42,305 nucleotides of DNA, taken from the NCBI GenBank assembly GCA_025351185.1, contig JANXWJ010000019.1, positions 1 to 42,305 of the forward strand. The letters are read 5' to 3'. The first letter of the stretch is position 1; the number at the start of each line of letters is the position of its first letter. The position numbers were made by a program, and so were the translations under genes. Under the pieces are notes generated by a model, which ran no database searches, was not told the DNA's origin, and worked only from the letters and a program-made list of their open reading frames with translations. Positions 15,255 through 24,599 of this stretch are shown one piece after another. This DNA is from Candidatus Nanopelagicales bacterium. Lineage in GTDB: Bacteria > Actinomycetota > Actinomycetes > S36-B12 > CAIYMF01.

Positions 15255-17612
15255 ATGGCACTGGTCGTCGGTGCCTGGCTGTGGCTGGTCACGGCCGTGG
15301 CACTCGCCGCGCAGGTGCATCTGGGCGTCGGAGCCTGGTGGGTGCTCGTGGCTGTCTCGAGCGGTGTGGCCGCAGCATGGCTCAGCGTGCGTCGGTGGCG
15401 TCCCCGACGCCGAGTGCGTCAGCGCGCGGCGGTTGCGTGCCTGTGTCTGCTCGGTGTCTCTGTGGTCGTGACCTGGCGGGTGCTGCCGTTGCTCGACGGT
15501 CCGCTCGCACCGTTCGCGGCCGCTCACGCCGTCGTCCGTGCGGAGCTCGTGACCACGTCGGACCCGCAGACGCGACAGGGGCAGACATCGGGCTCGCGGC
15601 GTACCGACGACCAATGGCAGCTCGATGCCTCGGCGTCGAGGATCGAGCGGTCCGGGTCTGCCCCCGTCCTGCTCGACCTGCCCGTTCGCCTGCTCACCAC
15701 CGACGACGTCGAGACGCTGCTCCCGGGCACCCACGTGATCGTCTCCGCACGGGTGCTTCCCGCGGACCCGCTCCGTGGCCGGGCGGCGACCATGGTCGCT
15801 GAGTCTATCCAGGTGACGGCGGATCCACCTGTGCTGCAGGGGATCGCCGGCGCGATCCGCTCGTCGCTGCGCGCCAGCGTGCACGACCGTCCACCTGATG
15901 CGGCGGGTCTGCTGCCCGGCCTCGTCGTGGGTGACACGTCCGGAGTGCCGGCCGACCTCGACCGGGCGATGCGCGACAGCGGGCTGTCGCATCTGACCGC
16001 GGTTTCTGGTGGCAACGTCGCGGTCGTCGTGCTGATGGCACTCGGTGCGGTGCGCCTCGCGGGCGTCCGGCGAGGTCGCGCCCAGGTGGTGCTCGTCGCG
16101 CTGGCGGTGGCGGGCTATGTCGTCGTCGCCCGACCCCAGCCTTCGGTCGTGCGAGCGGCCGGCATGACTGCGGTGGTGCTCCTGGCCGTGCTCGTCGACG
16201 CGCGACTGCGACCGCTCGACGCGCTCGGCGCTTCGGTCGGCGGCCTCGTGGTCCTCGATCCCTTCCTCGCGCTGTCGGTCGGCTTTGCCATGTCGGCGTT
16301 CGCGACGGCGGGTCTCCTCGTGCTGGCCTCTCGCTGGAAGGGGTTCGGCAGCGACGGCCCCTGGTGGCGGCGTGGGCTGCGAGCGGTCGGCGCGGTCCTT
16401 GCGGTCAGCGCCGCTGCGCAGCTGGCGGTTGCGCCCCTCGTCGCCGGTATCGGCGGTGGGCTGTCGGTCGGGGGAGTGGTCGCCAACCTGCTCGCCGAGC
16501 CAGCGGTCTGGCCGGCGACCTCGTTCGGGCTCGTCGCCGGCCTGGCGGGTCTCATATCCCCGGGAGTAGCTGCCGTCGTTGCACTTCCGGCCGCCTGGGC
16601 TGTGGGATGGATCGGTCGGGTCGCGCGGGTGAGTGCCGACCTCGCTCCACCGTTGCCGTGGCCGCAGGGCTGGACGGGTGCCGTGGGGCTGCTCTCGGTC
16701 CTGGCACTGGCAGGTGTTGCGGCGTACGTCGCTCGACGTCACGGCGGTGTCGTCGCCCGGGTCTGTCTCGCGATCACGGCCGTGGGTGGACTACTTGTCG
16801 CAGCTCCACCGACAGGTGTCCCGCTGGGCACTGCATGGCCGCCGGTCGGGTGGCGCATCGTGATGTGCGACGTGGGTCAGGGCGATGCCACGGTGCTCAA
16901 CGCCGGCAACGGTGAGGCGGTAGTCGTCGACACGGGTCCGGATCCGACCGCCGTCGACCGCTGCCTGCGTCGCCTGGGTGTCCGGCGCATCCCGCTGCTG
17001 GTGCTGTCGCACTTCCATGCCGACCACGTGGAGGGCACGCCGGGAGCGCTCCGTGGTCGCGACGGCGGTGCCGTGCTCGTCTCGCCCCTGGGCGAGCCGC
17101 AGTCCGAGCTGGCTCGCGTACGCCGGTGGCTCGACGACTCACGGCTCACGATGCGCGTCGCCGCAGCGGGCGACCGCTGGACGGTTGGTGCCATCACCTT
17201 GCGGGTGCTGTGGCCAACCCGCCTGATCCGCGGGGAGGGTAGTGATCCCAACAACGCCAGCGTGGTGCTGCTCGGTGACGTCGGGGGAGTGACGGTGCTC
17301 CTCGGCGGCGACCTCGAGACGGCCGCGCAGGACGCCGTGCTGGCGCTCGGCATCGTCGGGCACGTCGACATCGTCAAGGTGCCCCACCACGGGTCGGCCA
17401 AGCAGTCACCGGGCTGGGTCACCGCGACCCACCCGGCGGTCGCCCTGATCGGGGTCGGCCTCGGCAACGACTATGGCCACCCCAATGCCGCCACCGTCAA
17501 CGCCTACCGCGCCGCCGGCGCCGTCGTCGGCCGTACGGACCTCGACGGCGACCTAGCCGTCACCCTCGACCCGACCACCGGACACCTCGCCCTCACCCGC
17601 CGGGGCCCCTGA
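15255..17612 (+). CDS. comEC: ComEC/Rec2 family DNA-uptake channel
   Basis: A 785-residue polytopic membrane protein with the three-part architecture of ComEC. There is a DUF4131-like N-terminal region, then a competence-domain core at about 215-510 (GLLPGLVVGDTSGVP, DSGLSHLTAVSGGNVAVVV, ARPQPSVVRAAGM). A C-terminal metallo-beta-lactamase domain follows, with VGQGDATVL and the metal motif SHFHADHVEG at about residues 583-592, and VPHHGSAKQS near the end. It forms the inner-membrane channel for single-stranded DNA entry, and the MBL domain may be a nuclease. ATG at 15255 is one base after the comEA stop. Confidence 0.95.
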   Translation: MALVVGAWLWLVTAVALAAQVHLGVGAWWVLVAVSSGVAAAWLSVRRWRPRRRVRQRAAVACLCLLGVSVVVTWRVLPLLDGPLAPFAAAHAVVRAELVTTSDPQTRQGQTSGSRRTDDQWQLDASASRIERSGSAPVLLDLPVRLLTTDDVETLLPGTHVIVSARVLPADPLRGRAATMVAESIQVTADPPVLQGIAGAIRSSLRASVHDRPPDAAGLLPGLVVGDTSGVPADLDRAMRDSGLSHLTAVSGGNVAVVVLMALGAVRLAGVRRGRAQVVLVALAVAGYVVVARPQPSVVRAAGMTAVVLLAVLVDARLRPLDALGASVGGLVVLDPFLALSVGFAMSAFATAGLLVLASRWKGFGSDGPWWRRGLRAVGAVLAVSAAAQLAVAPLVAGIGGGLSVGGVVANLLAEPAVWPATSFGLVAGLAGLISPGVAAVVALPAAWAVGWIGRVARVSADLAPPLPWPQGWTGAVGLLSVLALAGVAAYVARRHGGVVARVCLAITAVGGLLVAAPPTGVPLGTAWPPVGWRIVMCDVGQGDATVLNAGNGEAVVVDTGPDPTAVDRCLRRLGVRRIPLLVLSHFHADHVEGTPGALRGRDGGAVLVSPLGEPQSELARVRRWLDDSRLTMRVAAAGDRWTVGAITLRVLWPTRLIRGEGSDPNNASVVLLGDVGGVTVLLGGDLETAAQDAVLALGIVGHVDIVKVPHHGSAKQSPGWVTATHPAVALIGVGLGNDYGHPNAATVNAYRAAGAVVGRTDLDGDLAVTLDPTTGHLALTRRGP

Positions 17613-17725
17613 ACCAGACCTGCATGGCCGGCCCGTCGACCGTCTCCCCGCCACGACCTCCACCTCTACCCGCACCGCCCGGCAGCGCGTCGGAGGTCGG
17701 TGGGGCGTGGCATGCTCGGGGAGTC

Positions 17726-18799
17726 ATGACACCGCCACCCGCCAAGCGACCCGCGTCCAAGACGCCGAAGCCTCCCGCGTCGACGACGCCCGAGGCCGAC
17801 GCCGCCGGGCAGCGGGCCGTGCTCGCGCTCGGTGCCGAGGACTTCCTGGCCGAGCGCGTAGTCGCGGCCGTGGTCGCGGACGCCCGCAGGGCAGAGCCGA
17901 CCCTTGAGCGCCGCGACGTCGACCTCGGGTCCGAGACCGCGCTCGGCACCCTTGTCGAGGCTTGCTCGCCCAACCTCTTCGGTGACGCCGCTGTGGTCGT
18001 CGCCCGCAACGCCGAGCAGGCCGACGAGCACATCCTCGCCACGCTGCTCGACGCCGCCGCTGTCGGCGAGGTCCGGATCGTCGTGCTGCACCCGGGAGGG
18101 GTGAAGGGCCGCAAGATCGCCGATGCCCTCGCCGCGGGCGGGTTCAGCGTGGCTCCGTGCGAGAAGGCCAAGGGCCGGGCCGTCGAGGACTTCATCGGCC
18201 GCGAGCTGCGCGCCACCGGTCGCAAGGCGACCCCTGACGCCGTCGAGTCGCTCCGGGTGGCCATCGGCGATGACCTCCGGTCGCTGGCCGCCGCGTGCGC
18301 CCAGCTCGTGAGCGACATCGAGGACGACCCGATCACGGCCGAGGCAGTCGGCGTCTACTACGACGGCGTCGCGGACGTGCCCGGTTATCTCGTCTCCGAC
18401 GCGGTCCTCGGTGGTCGCGCCACCGAGGTGATCCGACGTACGAGGTTTGCCCTGACCAACGACCCTGGCATCGGTCCGGCGCTCACCGCGGCGGTCGCCG
18501 GCGGCCTGCGAGGACTGGCCCGGGTGGCGTCTGCGCCCCGGGGGGCGTCCGAGGGTGACGTCGCCCGTGAGGCGGGGGTCCCACCCTTCAAGGTGCGCAC
18601 GCTGCGCGAGCAGGCCGGCAAGTGGCACCCGGCGGCCCTGGCGGAGGCGCTCGTGGCCGTCGCGGTGGCGGACGCGGCGGTCAAGGGCCGTGATGTCACG
18701 GGTCGGTCGATGAGCGAGGACGGCCTCGACCGCGACCAGGGCACGTTCACACTCGAACGCACGCTGATCCGCACGGTCCGCAACCGCACCCGGCCGTGA
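17726..18799 (+). CDS. holA: DNA polymerase III delta subunit
   Basis: The clamp-loader delta subunit, which opens the beta sliding clamp. 357 residues from the ATG at 17726. After a Pro/Ala-rich leader of about 35 residues comes the HolA core: LALGAEDFLAERVV, SPNLFGDAAVVVARNAEQ, LHPGGVKGRKIADAL, and the C-terminal collar helices GVPPFKVRTLREQAGKWHPAALAEAL. Its place after comEA-comEC and before rpsT is the common actinobacterial arrangement. An earlier in-frame GTG would add 34 residues of Pro-rich sequence and is less likely; GGGGAG sits directly before the chosen ATG. Confidence 0.92.
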   Translation: MTPPPAKRPASKTPKPPASTTPEADAAGQRAVLALGAEDFLAERVVAAVVADARRAEPTLERRDVDLGSETALGTLVEACSPNLFGDAAVVVARNAEQADEHILATLLDAAAVGEVRIVVLHPGGVKGRKIADALAAGGFSVAPCEKAKGRAVEDFIGRELRATGRKATPDAVESLRVAIGDDLRSLAAACAQLVSDIEDDPITAEAVGVYYDGVADVPGYLVSDAVLGGRATEVIRRTRFALTNDPGIGPALTAAVAGGLRGLARVASAPRGASEGDVAREAGVPPFKVRTLREQAGKWHPAALAEALVAVAVADAAVKGRDVTGRSMSEDGLDRDQGTFTLERTLIRTVRNRTRP

Positions 18800-18837
18800 T
18801 CGCCCGGAGCGACCCCGCCCGGGGCCGGACGACGGAT

Positions 18838-18867
18838 TTGTCCGTGGAGCGCTCAGCCAGGTAACCT
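18838..18867 (+). promoter_or_regulatory. Promoter of rpsT
   Basis: TTGTCC (18838-18843), an 18-bp spacer and TAACCT (18862-18867) make a recognisable sigma-70-type promoter, giving a leader of about 85-90 nt before the rpsT GTG. The -10 lies in a 13-bp palindrome, CCAGGT-A-ACCTGG (18857-18869). Confidence 0.5.
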
Positions 18868-18960
18868 GGCGTGTCGCTCGGCGCGGCTCAAGCACGCGCG
18901 CCCGACTCCCGTTCCACGCTCGATACCGGCACGACCTGACCCGAAGGCGATTGGCACCCC

Positions 18961-19233
18961 GTGGCGAACATCAAGTCGCAGATCAAGCGCAACCGCACCA
19001 ACGAGGCTGCGCGTCTGCGCAACAAGTCGACCAAGTCGGCGCTCAAGACCCACGTGCGCAAGTTCCGTGAGGCTGCCGAGGCTGGCGACGCCGCTGCGGC
19101 TGCCGAGTACGCCAAGGCCGCCACGCGCGCGCTCGACAAGGCTGCCGCGAAGGGCGTCATCCACAAGAACCAGGCCGCCAACCGCAAGTCGGCGATCGCC
19201 ATCAAGGCCGCCGAGCTGCAGGCCACCGCCTGA
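18961..19233 (+). CDS. rpsT: 30S ribosomal protein S20
   Basis: A 90-residue, Lys/Ala-rich, all-helical primary 16S rRNA-binding protein. It opens [21 protein letters not shown], the usual N-terminus, and ends in [20 protein letters not shown] start at 18961. It has its own promoter and is followed by a strong terminator, so it is probably monocistronic. Confidence 0.98.
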   Translation: MANIKSQIKRNRTNEAARLRNKSTKSALKTHVRKFREAAEAGDAAAAAEYAKAATRALDKAAAKGVIHKNQAANRKSAIAIKAAELQATA

Positions 19234-19252
19234 CGCACGCCAGTCCCTGACC

Positions 19253-19281
19253 GGGCGCCACACCCCCTGGGTGCGGCGCCC
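19253..19281 (+). terminator. Terminator after rpsT
   Basis: GGGCGCC (19253-19259) pairs with GGCGCCC (19275-19281), and the inner CACCC pairs with GGGTG, giving a stem of 12 pairs with one internal mismatch and a small loop. It lies 20 bp after the rpsT stop and is followed by GTCGTCATT. Confidence 0.7.
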
Positions 19282-19419
19282 GTCGTCATTCCCTGGTGCC
19301 GGACCTGCGCCGCTCGCCCGCGCGCTTTCGCCGCCGCAGGCACCGACGTGGGACGATGAGGGCCACTGCGCCAGCGCACCCAGAGATCCGCCCCACCACC
19401 CGAGGACGTCCAGACCGCC

Positions 19420-21270
19420 GTGGCCAACGCCAACGCCCCCGTCGCCGGATCGACCGACCCGTCGGTCATCCGGAACTTCTGCATCATCGCCCACATCGAC
19501 CACGGCAAGTCCACGCTGGCCGACCGGATGCTGCAGGTCACCGGGGTTGTCGACGGGCGCCAGATGCGCGCGCAGTACCTCGACCGGATGGACATCGAGC
19601 GCGAGCGCGGCATCACGATCAAGAGCCAGGCCGTGCGCCTCCCGTTCACCTCGGTCGACGGTACGACGTACGTCCTCAACATGATCGACACCCCCGGGCA
19701 CGTCGACTTCACCTACGAGGTCTCACGCAGCCTCGCCGCATGCGAGGGCGCGGTGCTGCTCGTCGACGCGGCGCAGGGGATCGAGGCCCAGACGCTTGCC
19801 AACCTCTACCTCGCGCTGGAGAACGACCTCGCGATCATCCCGGTGCTCAACAAGATCGACCTGCCGGCGGCGCAGCCCGACAAGTACGCCGCCGAGCTCG
19901 CGCGCATCATCGGCTGCGACCCCGACGACGTGCTCCGCGTCAGTGCCAAGTCGGGTCTCGGTGTCGACGCCGTGCTCGAGGCGGTCGTCACGCAGGTACC
20001 GGCACCGGTCGGGGACGCCGACGGCCCGGCCCGCGCGATCATCTTCGACTCGGTCTATGACTCCTACCGCGGCGTGGTCACCTATGTCCGCGTCATCGAC
20101 GGCCACCTCTCGACCCGTGAGCGCATCGCAATGATGAGCACCGGCGCGGTCCACGAGATGCTCGAGGTCGGCGTGATCTCGCCCGAGCCGGTCCCGTCGG
20201 CCGGCATCGGGGTGGGTGAGGTGGGCTACCTCATCACCGGCGTGAAAGACGTCCGTCAGTCGCGCGTGGGTGACACCGTCACCTCGCAGCGTCATGGCGC
20301 GACGGAGGCCCTCGGCGGCTACCGCGACCCCAAGCCGATGGTGTTCTCCGGCCTCTATCCGCTCGACGGCTCCGACTACCCCGAGCTGCGTGACGCCCTC
20401 GAGAAGCTGCAGCTCAACGACGCCGCGCTGGTCTACGAGCCGGAGACCTCGGTGGCTCTCGGCTTCGGCTTCCGCTGCGGCTTCCTCGGGCTGCTGCACC
20501 TCGAGATCGTGCGCGAACGCCTCGAACGCGAGTTCAACCTCGACCTCATCTCGACCGCGCCCACAGTCAACTACCGCGTGGTCATGGACGACGGATCCGA
20601 GGTCCGGGTGACCAACCCCAGCGAGTTCCCCGGCGGCAAGATCGCCGAGGTCTACGAGCCGATGGTGCGTGCCACCGTGCTTGCCCCGAGCGAGTACATC
20701 GGCTCGATCATGGAGCTGTGCCAGACCCGGCGCGGCAACCTGCTCGGGATGGACTACCTCTCCGAGGACCGCGTCGAGCTGCGCTACACCCTGCCCCTCG
20801 CGGAGATCGTGTTCGACTTCTTCGACGCGCTCAAGTCCAAGACCCGGGGCTATGCCTCGCTCGACTACGAGCCCACGGGCGAGCTGGCCTCCGAGCTGGT
20901 CAAGGTCGACATCCTGCTCCACGGTGAAGCCGTCGACGCGTTCTCCTCGATCGTGCACAAGGACAAGGCGTATGCCTACGGCGTCTCGATGGCCGGAAAG
21001 CTGCGCGAGCTCATCCCGCGCCAGCAGTTCGAGGTGCCGATCCAGGCCGCCATCGGCGCGCGGGTCATCGCCCGCGAGACCATCCGCGCCATCCGCAAGG
21101 ACGTCCTGGCCAAGTGCTACGGCGGTGACATCACCCGCAAGCGCAAGCTGCTCGAGAAGCAGAAGGAAGGCAAGAAGCGGATGAAGATGGTCGGCCGCGT
21201 CGAGGTGCCCCAGGAGGCCTTCATCGCCGCTCTGTCGACCGACGAGTCTGCGGTCGCCAAGCCCAAGTAG
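19420..21270 (+). CDS. lepA: Elongation factor 4 (LepA)
   Basis: A 616-residue translational GTPase that back-translocates or remodels stalled ribosomes at the membrane-cytoplasm interface. The G1 motif [10 protein letters not shown] is near residue 23, switch II has DTPGHVDF, and NKIDLP is the G4 motif. The LepA-specific C-terminal domain is complete: [25 protein letters not shown] followed by [15 protein letters not shown] start at 19420. Length matches the family. Confidence 0.98.
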   Translation: MANANAPVAGSTDPSVIRNFCIIAHIDHGKSTLADRMLQVTGVVDGRQMRAQYLDRMDIERERGITIKSQAVRLPFTSVDGTTYVLNMIDTPGHVDFTYEVSRSLAACEGAVLLVDAAQGIEAQTLANLYLALENDLAIIPVLNKIDLPAAQPDKYAAELARIIGCDPDDVLRVSAKSGLGVDAVLEAVVTQVPAPVGDADGPARAIIFDSVYDSYRGVVTYVRVIDGHLSTRERIAMMSTGAVHEMLEVGVISPEPVPSAGIGVGEVGYLITGVKDVRQSRVGDTVTSQRHGATEALGGYRDPKPMVFSGLYPLDGSDYPELRDALEKLQLNDAALVYEPETSVALGFGFRCGFLGLLHLEIVRERLEREFNLDLISTAPTVNYRVVMDDGSEVRVTNPSEFPGGKIAEVYEPMVRATVLAPSEYIGSIMELCQTRRGNLLGMDYLSEDRVELRYTLPLAEIVFDFFDALKSKTRGYASLDYEPTGELASELVKVDILLHGEAVDAFSSIVHKDKAYAYGVSMAGKLRELIPRQQFEVPIQAAIGARVIARETIRAIRKDVLAKCYGGDITRKRKLLEKQKEGKKRMKMVGRVEVPQEAFIAALSTDESAVAKPK

Positions 21271-21401
21271 ACCCCCGGGCCGACCTGCACGTACGGATCC
21301 CGGACAACCGCCGTGCCCCGACACCCGGGAGCCCGGCGACGGACTACGCTTCCGGCCACGGCAGGCGACGACGCCCGCCCGTGCACACGAGGAGCGGGCC
21401 T

Positions 21402-23282
21402 GTGTCCGACGTTGTCGAGGAGTCGGTCCCCAGCGCGGGTCGCACCACGGTCGGCCCGGAGCCGATGACGCCGATCGCGCCGTCTCTCGGTGCCCTGTTC
21501 TACTCCCGGGTCGCCGCGGACCCCGCCCGCGAGGCGTTCCGTGCGCCCACCGCCGGGGGCGGCTGGGAGTCCTGGAGCTGGGGACGCAGCGGTGAGCGGG
21601 TCACCGACCTCGCTGCCGGCTTCCTGTCCCTGGGCCTGCAGCCCGAGGAGCGGGTCGCCGTCGCGATGAGCACCCGGGTCGAGTGGATCTTCACCGACCT
21701 CGCCGTGATGTGCGCCGGTGGTGCCACCACGACCGTCTATCCCTCGACCAACGCCGAGGATGTCGCGTTCATCCTCGACGACTCGGGCTCGCGCTTCGTC
21801 GTGGCGGAAGACGGCGTGCAGCTCGGAAAGCTCCTTGACCAGCGGGCGAAGATCCCCGGGGTCGAGAAGGTGATCGTGCTCGACACCTCGAAGGTCGACA
21901 GCAGCACGCGCGACGACGAGTGGGTCATCACGATGGAGGATCTCGCCGGGCGCGGGCGCGCCCTCCTCAACTCCGACGCACACGCTGTCGCGCGCGTCAC
22001 CGAGGCCGTCACTCCCGAGCGGCTCTCGACGCTCATCTACACCTCCGGGACGACCGGTCGGCCCAAGGGTGTGGAGCTGACGCACCACAACTGGTGCTAC
22101 GAGGGTGCCTCGATCGAGGCTCTCGGCCTGCTGCGCCCCGACCAGGTGCAGTTCCTCTGGCTGCCGCTGTCGCACTCGTTCGGCAAGGTGCTCCTCTCGG
22201 CGCAGCTGCAGATCGGCTTCACAAGCGCGGTCGACGGCCGGGTCGACAAGATCGTCGAGAACCTCTCGATCATCAAGCCGAACTTCATGGCAGGTGCCCC
22301 GCGCATCTTCGAGAAGGTCTATGCCAGCGTCGTGCAGCGCACGGCCTCCGAGGGTGGCGTCAAGGCGAAGATCTTCGACTGGGCGTTCGGCATCGGCAAG
22401 GAGGTCGTCGAGAAGCAGGCTGCGGGACAAGGGATCTCGGCGGCTCTCAGGGCCCAGCATGCGATCGCTGACCGCCTGGTGTTCTCCAAGGTCAAGGAGC
22501 GCATGGGCGGCCGGGTGGAGTACTTCGTCTCCGGCTCCGCAGCCCTGTCGAAGGACGTCGGTGCATGGTTCGCCGCCGCGGGCCTGCCGATCCTCGAGGG
22601 CTATGGCCTCACGGAGACCTCGGCCGGCTCGATCGTCAACCGGCCGGGCAACAACATCGTCGGCAGCGTCGGTCTGCCACTGCCGGGCACCGAGGTCCGC
22701 ATCGCCGCCGATGGCGAGATCATGGTGCGTGGTGGTGGCGTGATGCGGGCCTACCACAACCTTCCTGAGGCCACCGGCGAGATGCTCGTCGGTGACGGCT
22801 GGCTCGCGACGGGTGACATCGGCGAGATCGACGACAGCGGATACGTACGCATCACCGACCGCAAGAAGGACCTCATCAAGACCTCGGGCGGAAAGTACAT
22901 CGCGCCGAGCCTGATCGAGAGCCGCTTCAAGGCGCTGTGCCCCATCCTCGGCAACATCGTGGTGCACGCCAACGGACGCAACTACGCGACCGCCCTGGTC
23001 ACGCTGGACCCCGACGTCACGGCCGGCTTCGCGCAGGCAGAGGGCATCGTCGGCGGCCCCGAGTCCTGGCCGAGCGATCCCACCATCGAGGCGACCGTGC
23101 GCGCCGCGATGGCCGAGCTCAACAAGGGCCTCAACCGGTGGGAGACCGTCAAGGACGTCCGTATCCTGCCGCGTGACCTCTCGATCGAGGCGGGTGAGCT
23201 CACTCCGAGCCTGAAGATCAAGCGCAAGACGGTGGAGACCAACTACGCCGATCTCCTCCAGTCGATGTACACCCGCGACTGA
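21402..23282 (+). CDS. Long-chain acyl-CoA synthetase (AMP-binding, FadD15-like)
   Basis: A 626-residue ANL-superfamily ligase that activates fatty acids through an acyl-adenylate to acyl-CoA. The P-loop YTSGTTGRPKG is at 213-223, the adenine-binding YGLTETSAG at about 405, the hinge ATGDIGEIDDSGYVRITDRKKD, and the acyl-CoA-forming motif KTSGGKYIAPS. The insertion pattern resembles FadD15-type ligases. The GTG at 21402 has AGGAG eight bases upstream; the earlier GTG at 21381 lies in front of that site. Orientation is shared with lepA, but a 131-bp gap separates them. The chain-length preference cannot be read. Confidence 0.93.
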   Translation: MSDVVEESVPSAGRTTVGPEPMTPIAPSLGALFYSRVAADPAREAFRAPTAGGGWESWSWGRSGERVTDLAAGFLSLGLQPEERVAVAMSTRVEWIFTDLAVMCAGGATTTVYPSTNAEDVAFILDDSGSRFVVAEDGVQLGKLLDQRAKIPGVEKVIVLDTSKVDSSTRDDEWVITMEDLAGRGRALLNSDAHAVARVTEAVTPERLSTLIYTSGTTGRPKGVELTHHNWCYEGASIEALGLLRPDQVQFLWLPLSHSFGKVLLSAQLQIGFTSAVDGRVDKIVENLSIIKPNFMAGAPRIFEKVYASVVQRTASEGGVKAKIFDWAFGIGKEVVEKQAAGQGISAALRAQHAIADRLVFSKVKERMGGRVEYFVSGSAALSKDVGAWFAAAGLPILEGYGLTETSAGSIVNRPGNNIVGSVGLPLPGTEVRIAADGEIMVRGGGVMRAYHNLPEATGEMLVGDGWLATGDIGEIDDSGYVRITDRKKDLIKTSGGKYIAPSLIESRFKALCPILGNIVVHANGRNYATALVTLDPDVTAGFAQAEGIVGGPESWPSDPTIEATVRAAMAELNKGLNRWETVKDVRILPRDLSIEAGELTPSLKIKRKTVETNYADLLQSMYTRD

Positions 23283-23295
23283 TCCGCACGTCCGC

Positions 23296-23386
23296 GTCCA
23301 GCAACCACCCCGCAGCCGGGACTGATCGTGTGGTTGCTTCCCGCGTCAGGAAACAACCACACGATCAGTCTGAGCGGGGGCTGGAC
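23296..23386. repeat. REP-like palindrome, family A copy 1
   Basis: The core is a perfect 17-bp inverted repeat: GACTGATCGTGTGGTTG at 23320-23336 and its complement at 23354-23370, with a 17-base loop beginning CTTCC and ending GGAAA. Two outer arm pairs, GTCCAGC/GCTGGAC and CCCCGC/GCGGGG, extend it into a long imperfect hairpin filling the gap between the acyl-CoA synthetase and livH genes. The central GTGTGGTTGCTTCC...GGAAACAACCACAC is shared with the copies at 24476 and 37621. It may also act as terminator. Confidence 0.85.
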
Positions 23387-23391
23387 GAGCC

Positions 23392-24441
23392 GTGACCATC
23401 ACGAGTGCTGAGGCTGCCGACTCGCGCCCCGCGTTCGTCGTCAAGGACTACGTCGGACGGGTGCTCGGCGCGATCCTGCTGGCCGGGGTGGCCGCGTGGT
23501 TGGTGTGGAACCTCGTCACCGCACCGCTGCAGTTCATCGACGTGGCGCTCGCCGGGCTGCGTTCCGGGTCGCTCTACGCCCTCATCGCGCTGGGCTACAC
23601 CCTTGTCTACGGGATCATCGGGCTGATCAACTTCGCCCACGGAGACCTGTTCATGCTGGCCTCGGTGTCGGCGTCGATCCTGCTCACCGAGCGACTCGGT
23701 GCCGACTCTCCGAGCCCACGCAGCTGGGCGCTGGCCCTGGTTGTGATGGTCGTCGTGATGGGGATCGGCGCCGGTGTCAACGTCTCGGCCGAACGCCTCG
23801 CCTACCGCCGGCTGCGACGCGCGCCGAGGCTGGCTTCGCTCATCACGGCGGTCGGCATCAGCTTCATCCTGCAGTGGGTCGGGCTCCACCTCAACGGCTC
23901 GGGCCAGCGCATCTGGCCGACCGTCGTGCCCAACGGCGGAGTGCAGGTCGGGCCGGTCACGATCGACTGGTCGACGATCGTGGTGACGGGTGCGACCGTC
24001 CCGCTGCTGCTCGCGCTGTCGTGGGTGGTGCGGCGTACGCGACAGGGAATCGCCATGCGCGCGACCTCACAGGACCACGACGCCGCCCAACTCATGGGCA
24101 TCGACGTCAACCGGGCGATCTCCTTCACCTTCGCCCTCGGCGGTGCGATGGCGGGGGCTGCGGGGCTGCTGTACTTCGCCACCTTCGGCAACACCAACTA
24201 CTCCGACGGCTATCAGTTCGGCCTGATCGCGTTCACGGCTGCAGTGCTCGGTGGGGTCGGCAATCTGCAAGGGGCGGTGCTCGGCGGCTTCCTGATCGGC
24301 GAGATCCAGGCGTTCAACGACGGGCTGCCGCACGGACTAGGCCAGGGCTGGTCGCAGTCGGTGGTCTTCGGGGTGCTCATCCTGGTGATGGTCTTCAAGC
24401 CCGAAGGCATCCTCGGCACCCGCACCACCGACAAGCTCTGA
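23392..24441 (+). CDS. Branched-chain amino acid-type ABC permease (LivH-like), orphan
   Basis: A 349-residue inner-membrane permease of the LivH family with about eight or nine membrane helices. The family block GLRSGSLYALIALGYTLVYGIIGLINFAHGDLFML is at about 55-90. The EAA-like coupling loop is RRTRQGIAMRATSQDHDAAQLMGID, and the late block AVLGGVGNLQGAVLGGFLIG is intact. Normally livH lies with livM, livG, livF and a binding protein; none is here. The gene stands alone between two family-A palindromes. The GTG start at 23392 has GGGGGCTGG upstream. The transported substrate is unknown. Confidence 0.9.
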   Translation: MTITSAEAADSRPAFVVKDYVGRVLGAILLAGVAAWLVWNLVTAPLQFIDVALAGLRSGSLYALIALGYTLVYGIIGLINFAHGDLFMLASVSASILLTERLGADSPSPRSWALALVVMVVVMGIGAGVNVSAERLAYRRLRRAPRLASLITAVGISFILQWVGLHLNGSGQRIWPTVVPNGGVQVGPVTIDWSTIVVTGATVPLLLALSWVVRRTRQGIAMRATSQDHDAAQLMGIDVNRAISFTFALGGAMAGAAGLLYFATFGNTNYSDGYQFGLIAFTAAVLGGVGNLQGAVLGGFLIGEIQAFNDGLPHGLGQGWSQSVVFGVLILVMVFKPEGILGTRTTDKL

Positions 24442-24475
24442 CCCGCACGCACCCCAAACCACGCACCACCCCTCG

Positions 24476-24536
24476 CGTGATCTTGGTCCAGTGGTTGTTT
24501 ACGGGCCTCGGAAGCGACCACACGACCAAGATCACG
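24476..24536. repeat. REP-like palindrome, family A copy 2
   Basis: CGTGATCTTGGTC (24476-24488) is matched by GACCAAGATCACG (24524-24536). The inner part (CAGTGGTTGT...GCGACCACAC) pairs imperfectly and corresponds to the GTGTGGTTGC...ACCACAC core of the other copies. It lies in the gap between livH and hemW. Confidence 0.85.
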
Positions 24537-24587
24537 TACCGCCCCTCACGCCGGATGTGGATCGCTGGGACGGGTCGTTGGGGCACG

Positions 24588-24593
24588 TAGGGT
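24588..24593 (+). promoter_or_regulatory. -10 element TAGGGT before hemW
   Basis: TAGGGT ends six bases before the ATG at 24600 with only CGGGGG between, so hemW is probably transcribed leaderless. Confidence 0.5.
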
Positions 24594-24599
24594 CGGGGG

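Noticed and set aside
15231-16742. 503-codon minus-strand frame over comEC
   Set aside because: Arg/Gln/Asp-rich shadow typical of high-GC DNA; comEC is complete on the plus strand.
23496-24590. 364-codon plus-strand frame overlapping livH and family-A copy 2
   Set aside because: An off-frame shadow of livH; no protein features.
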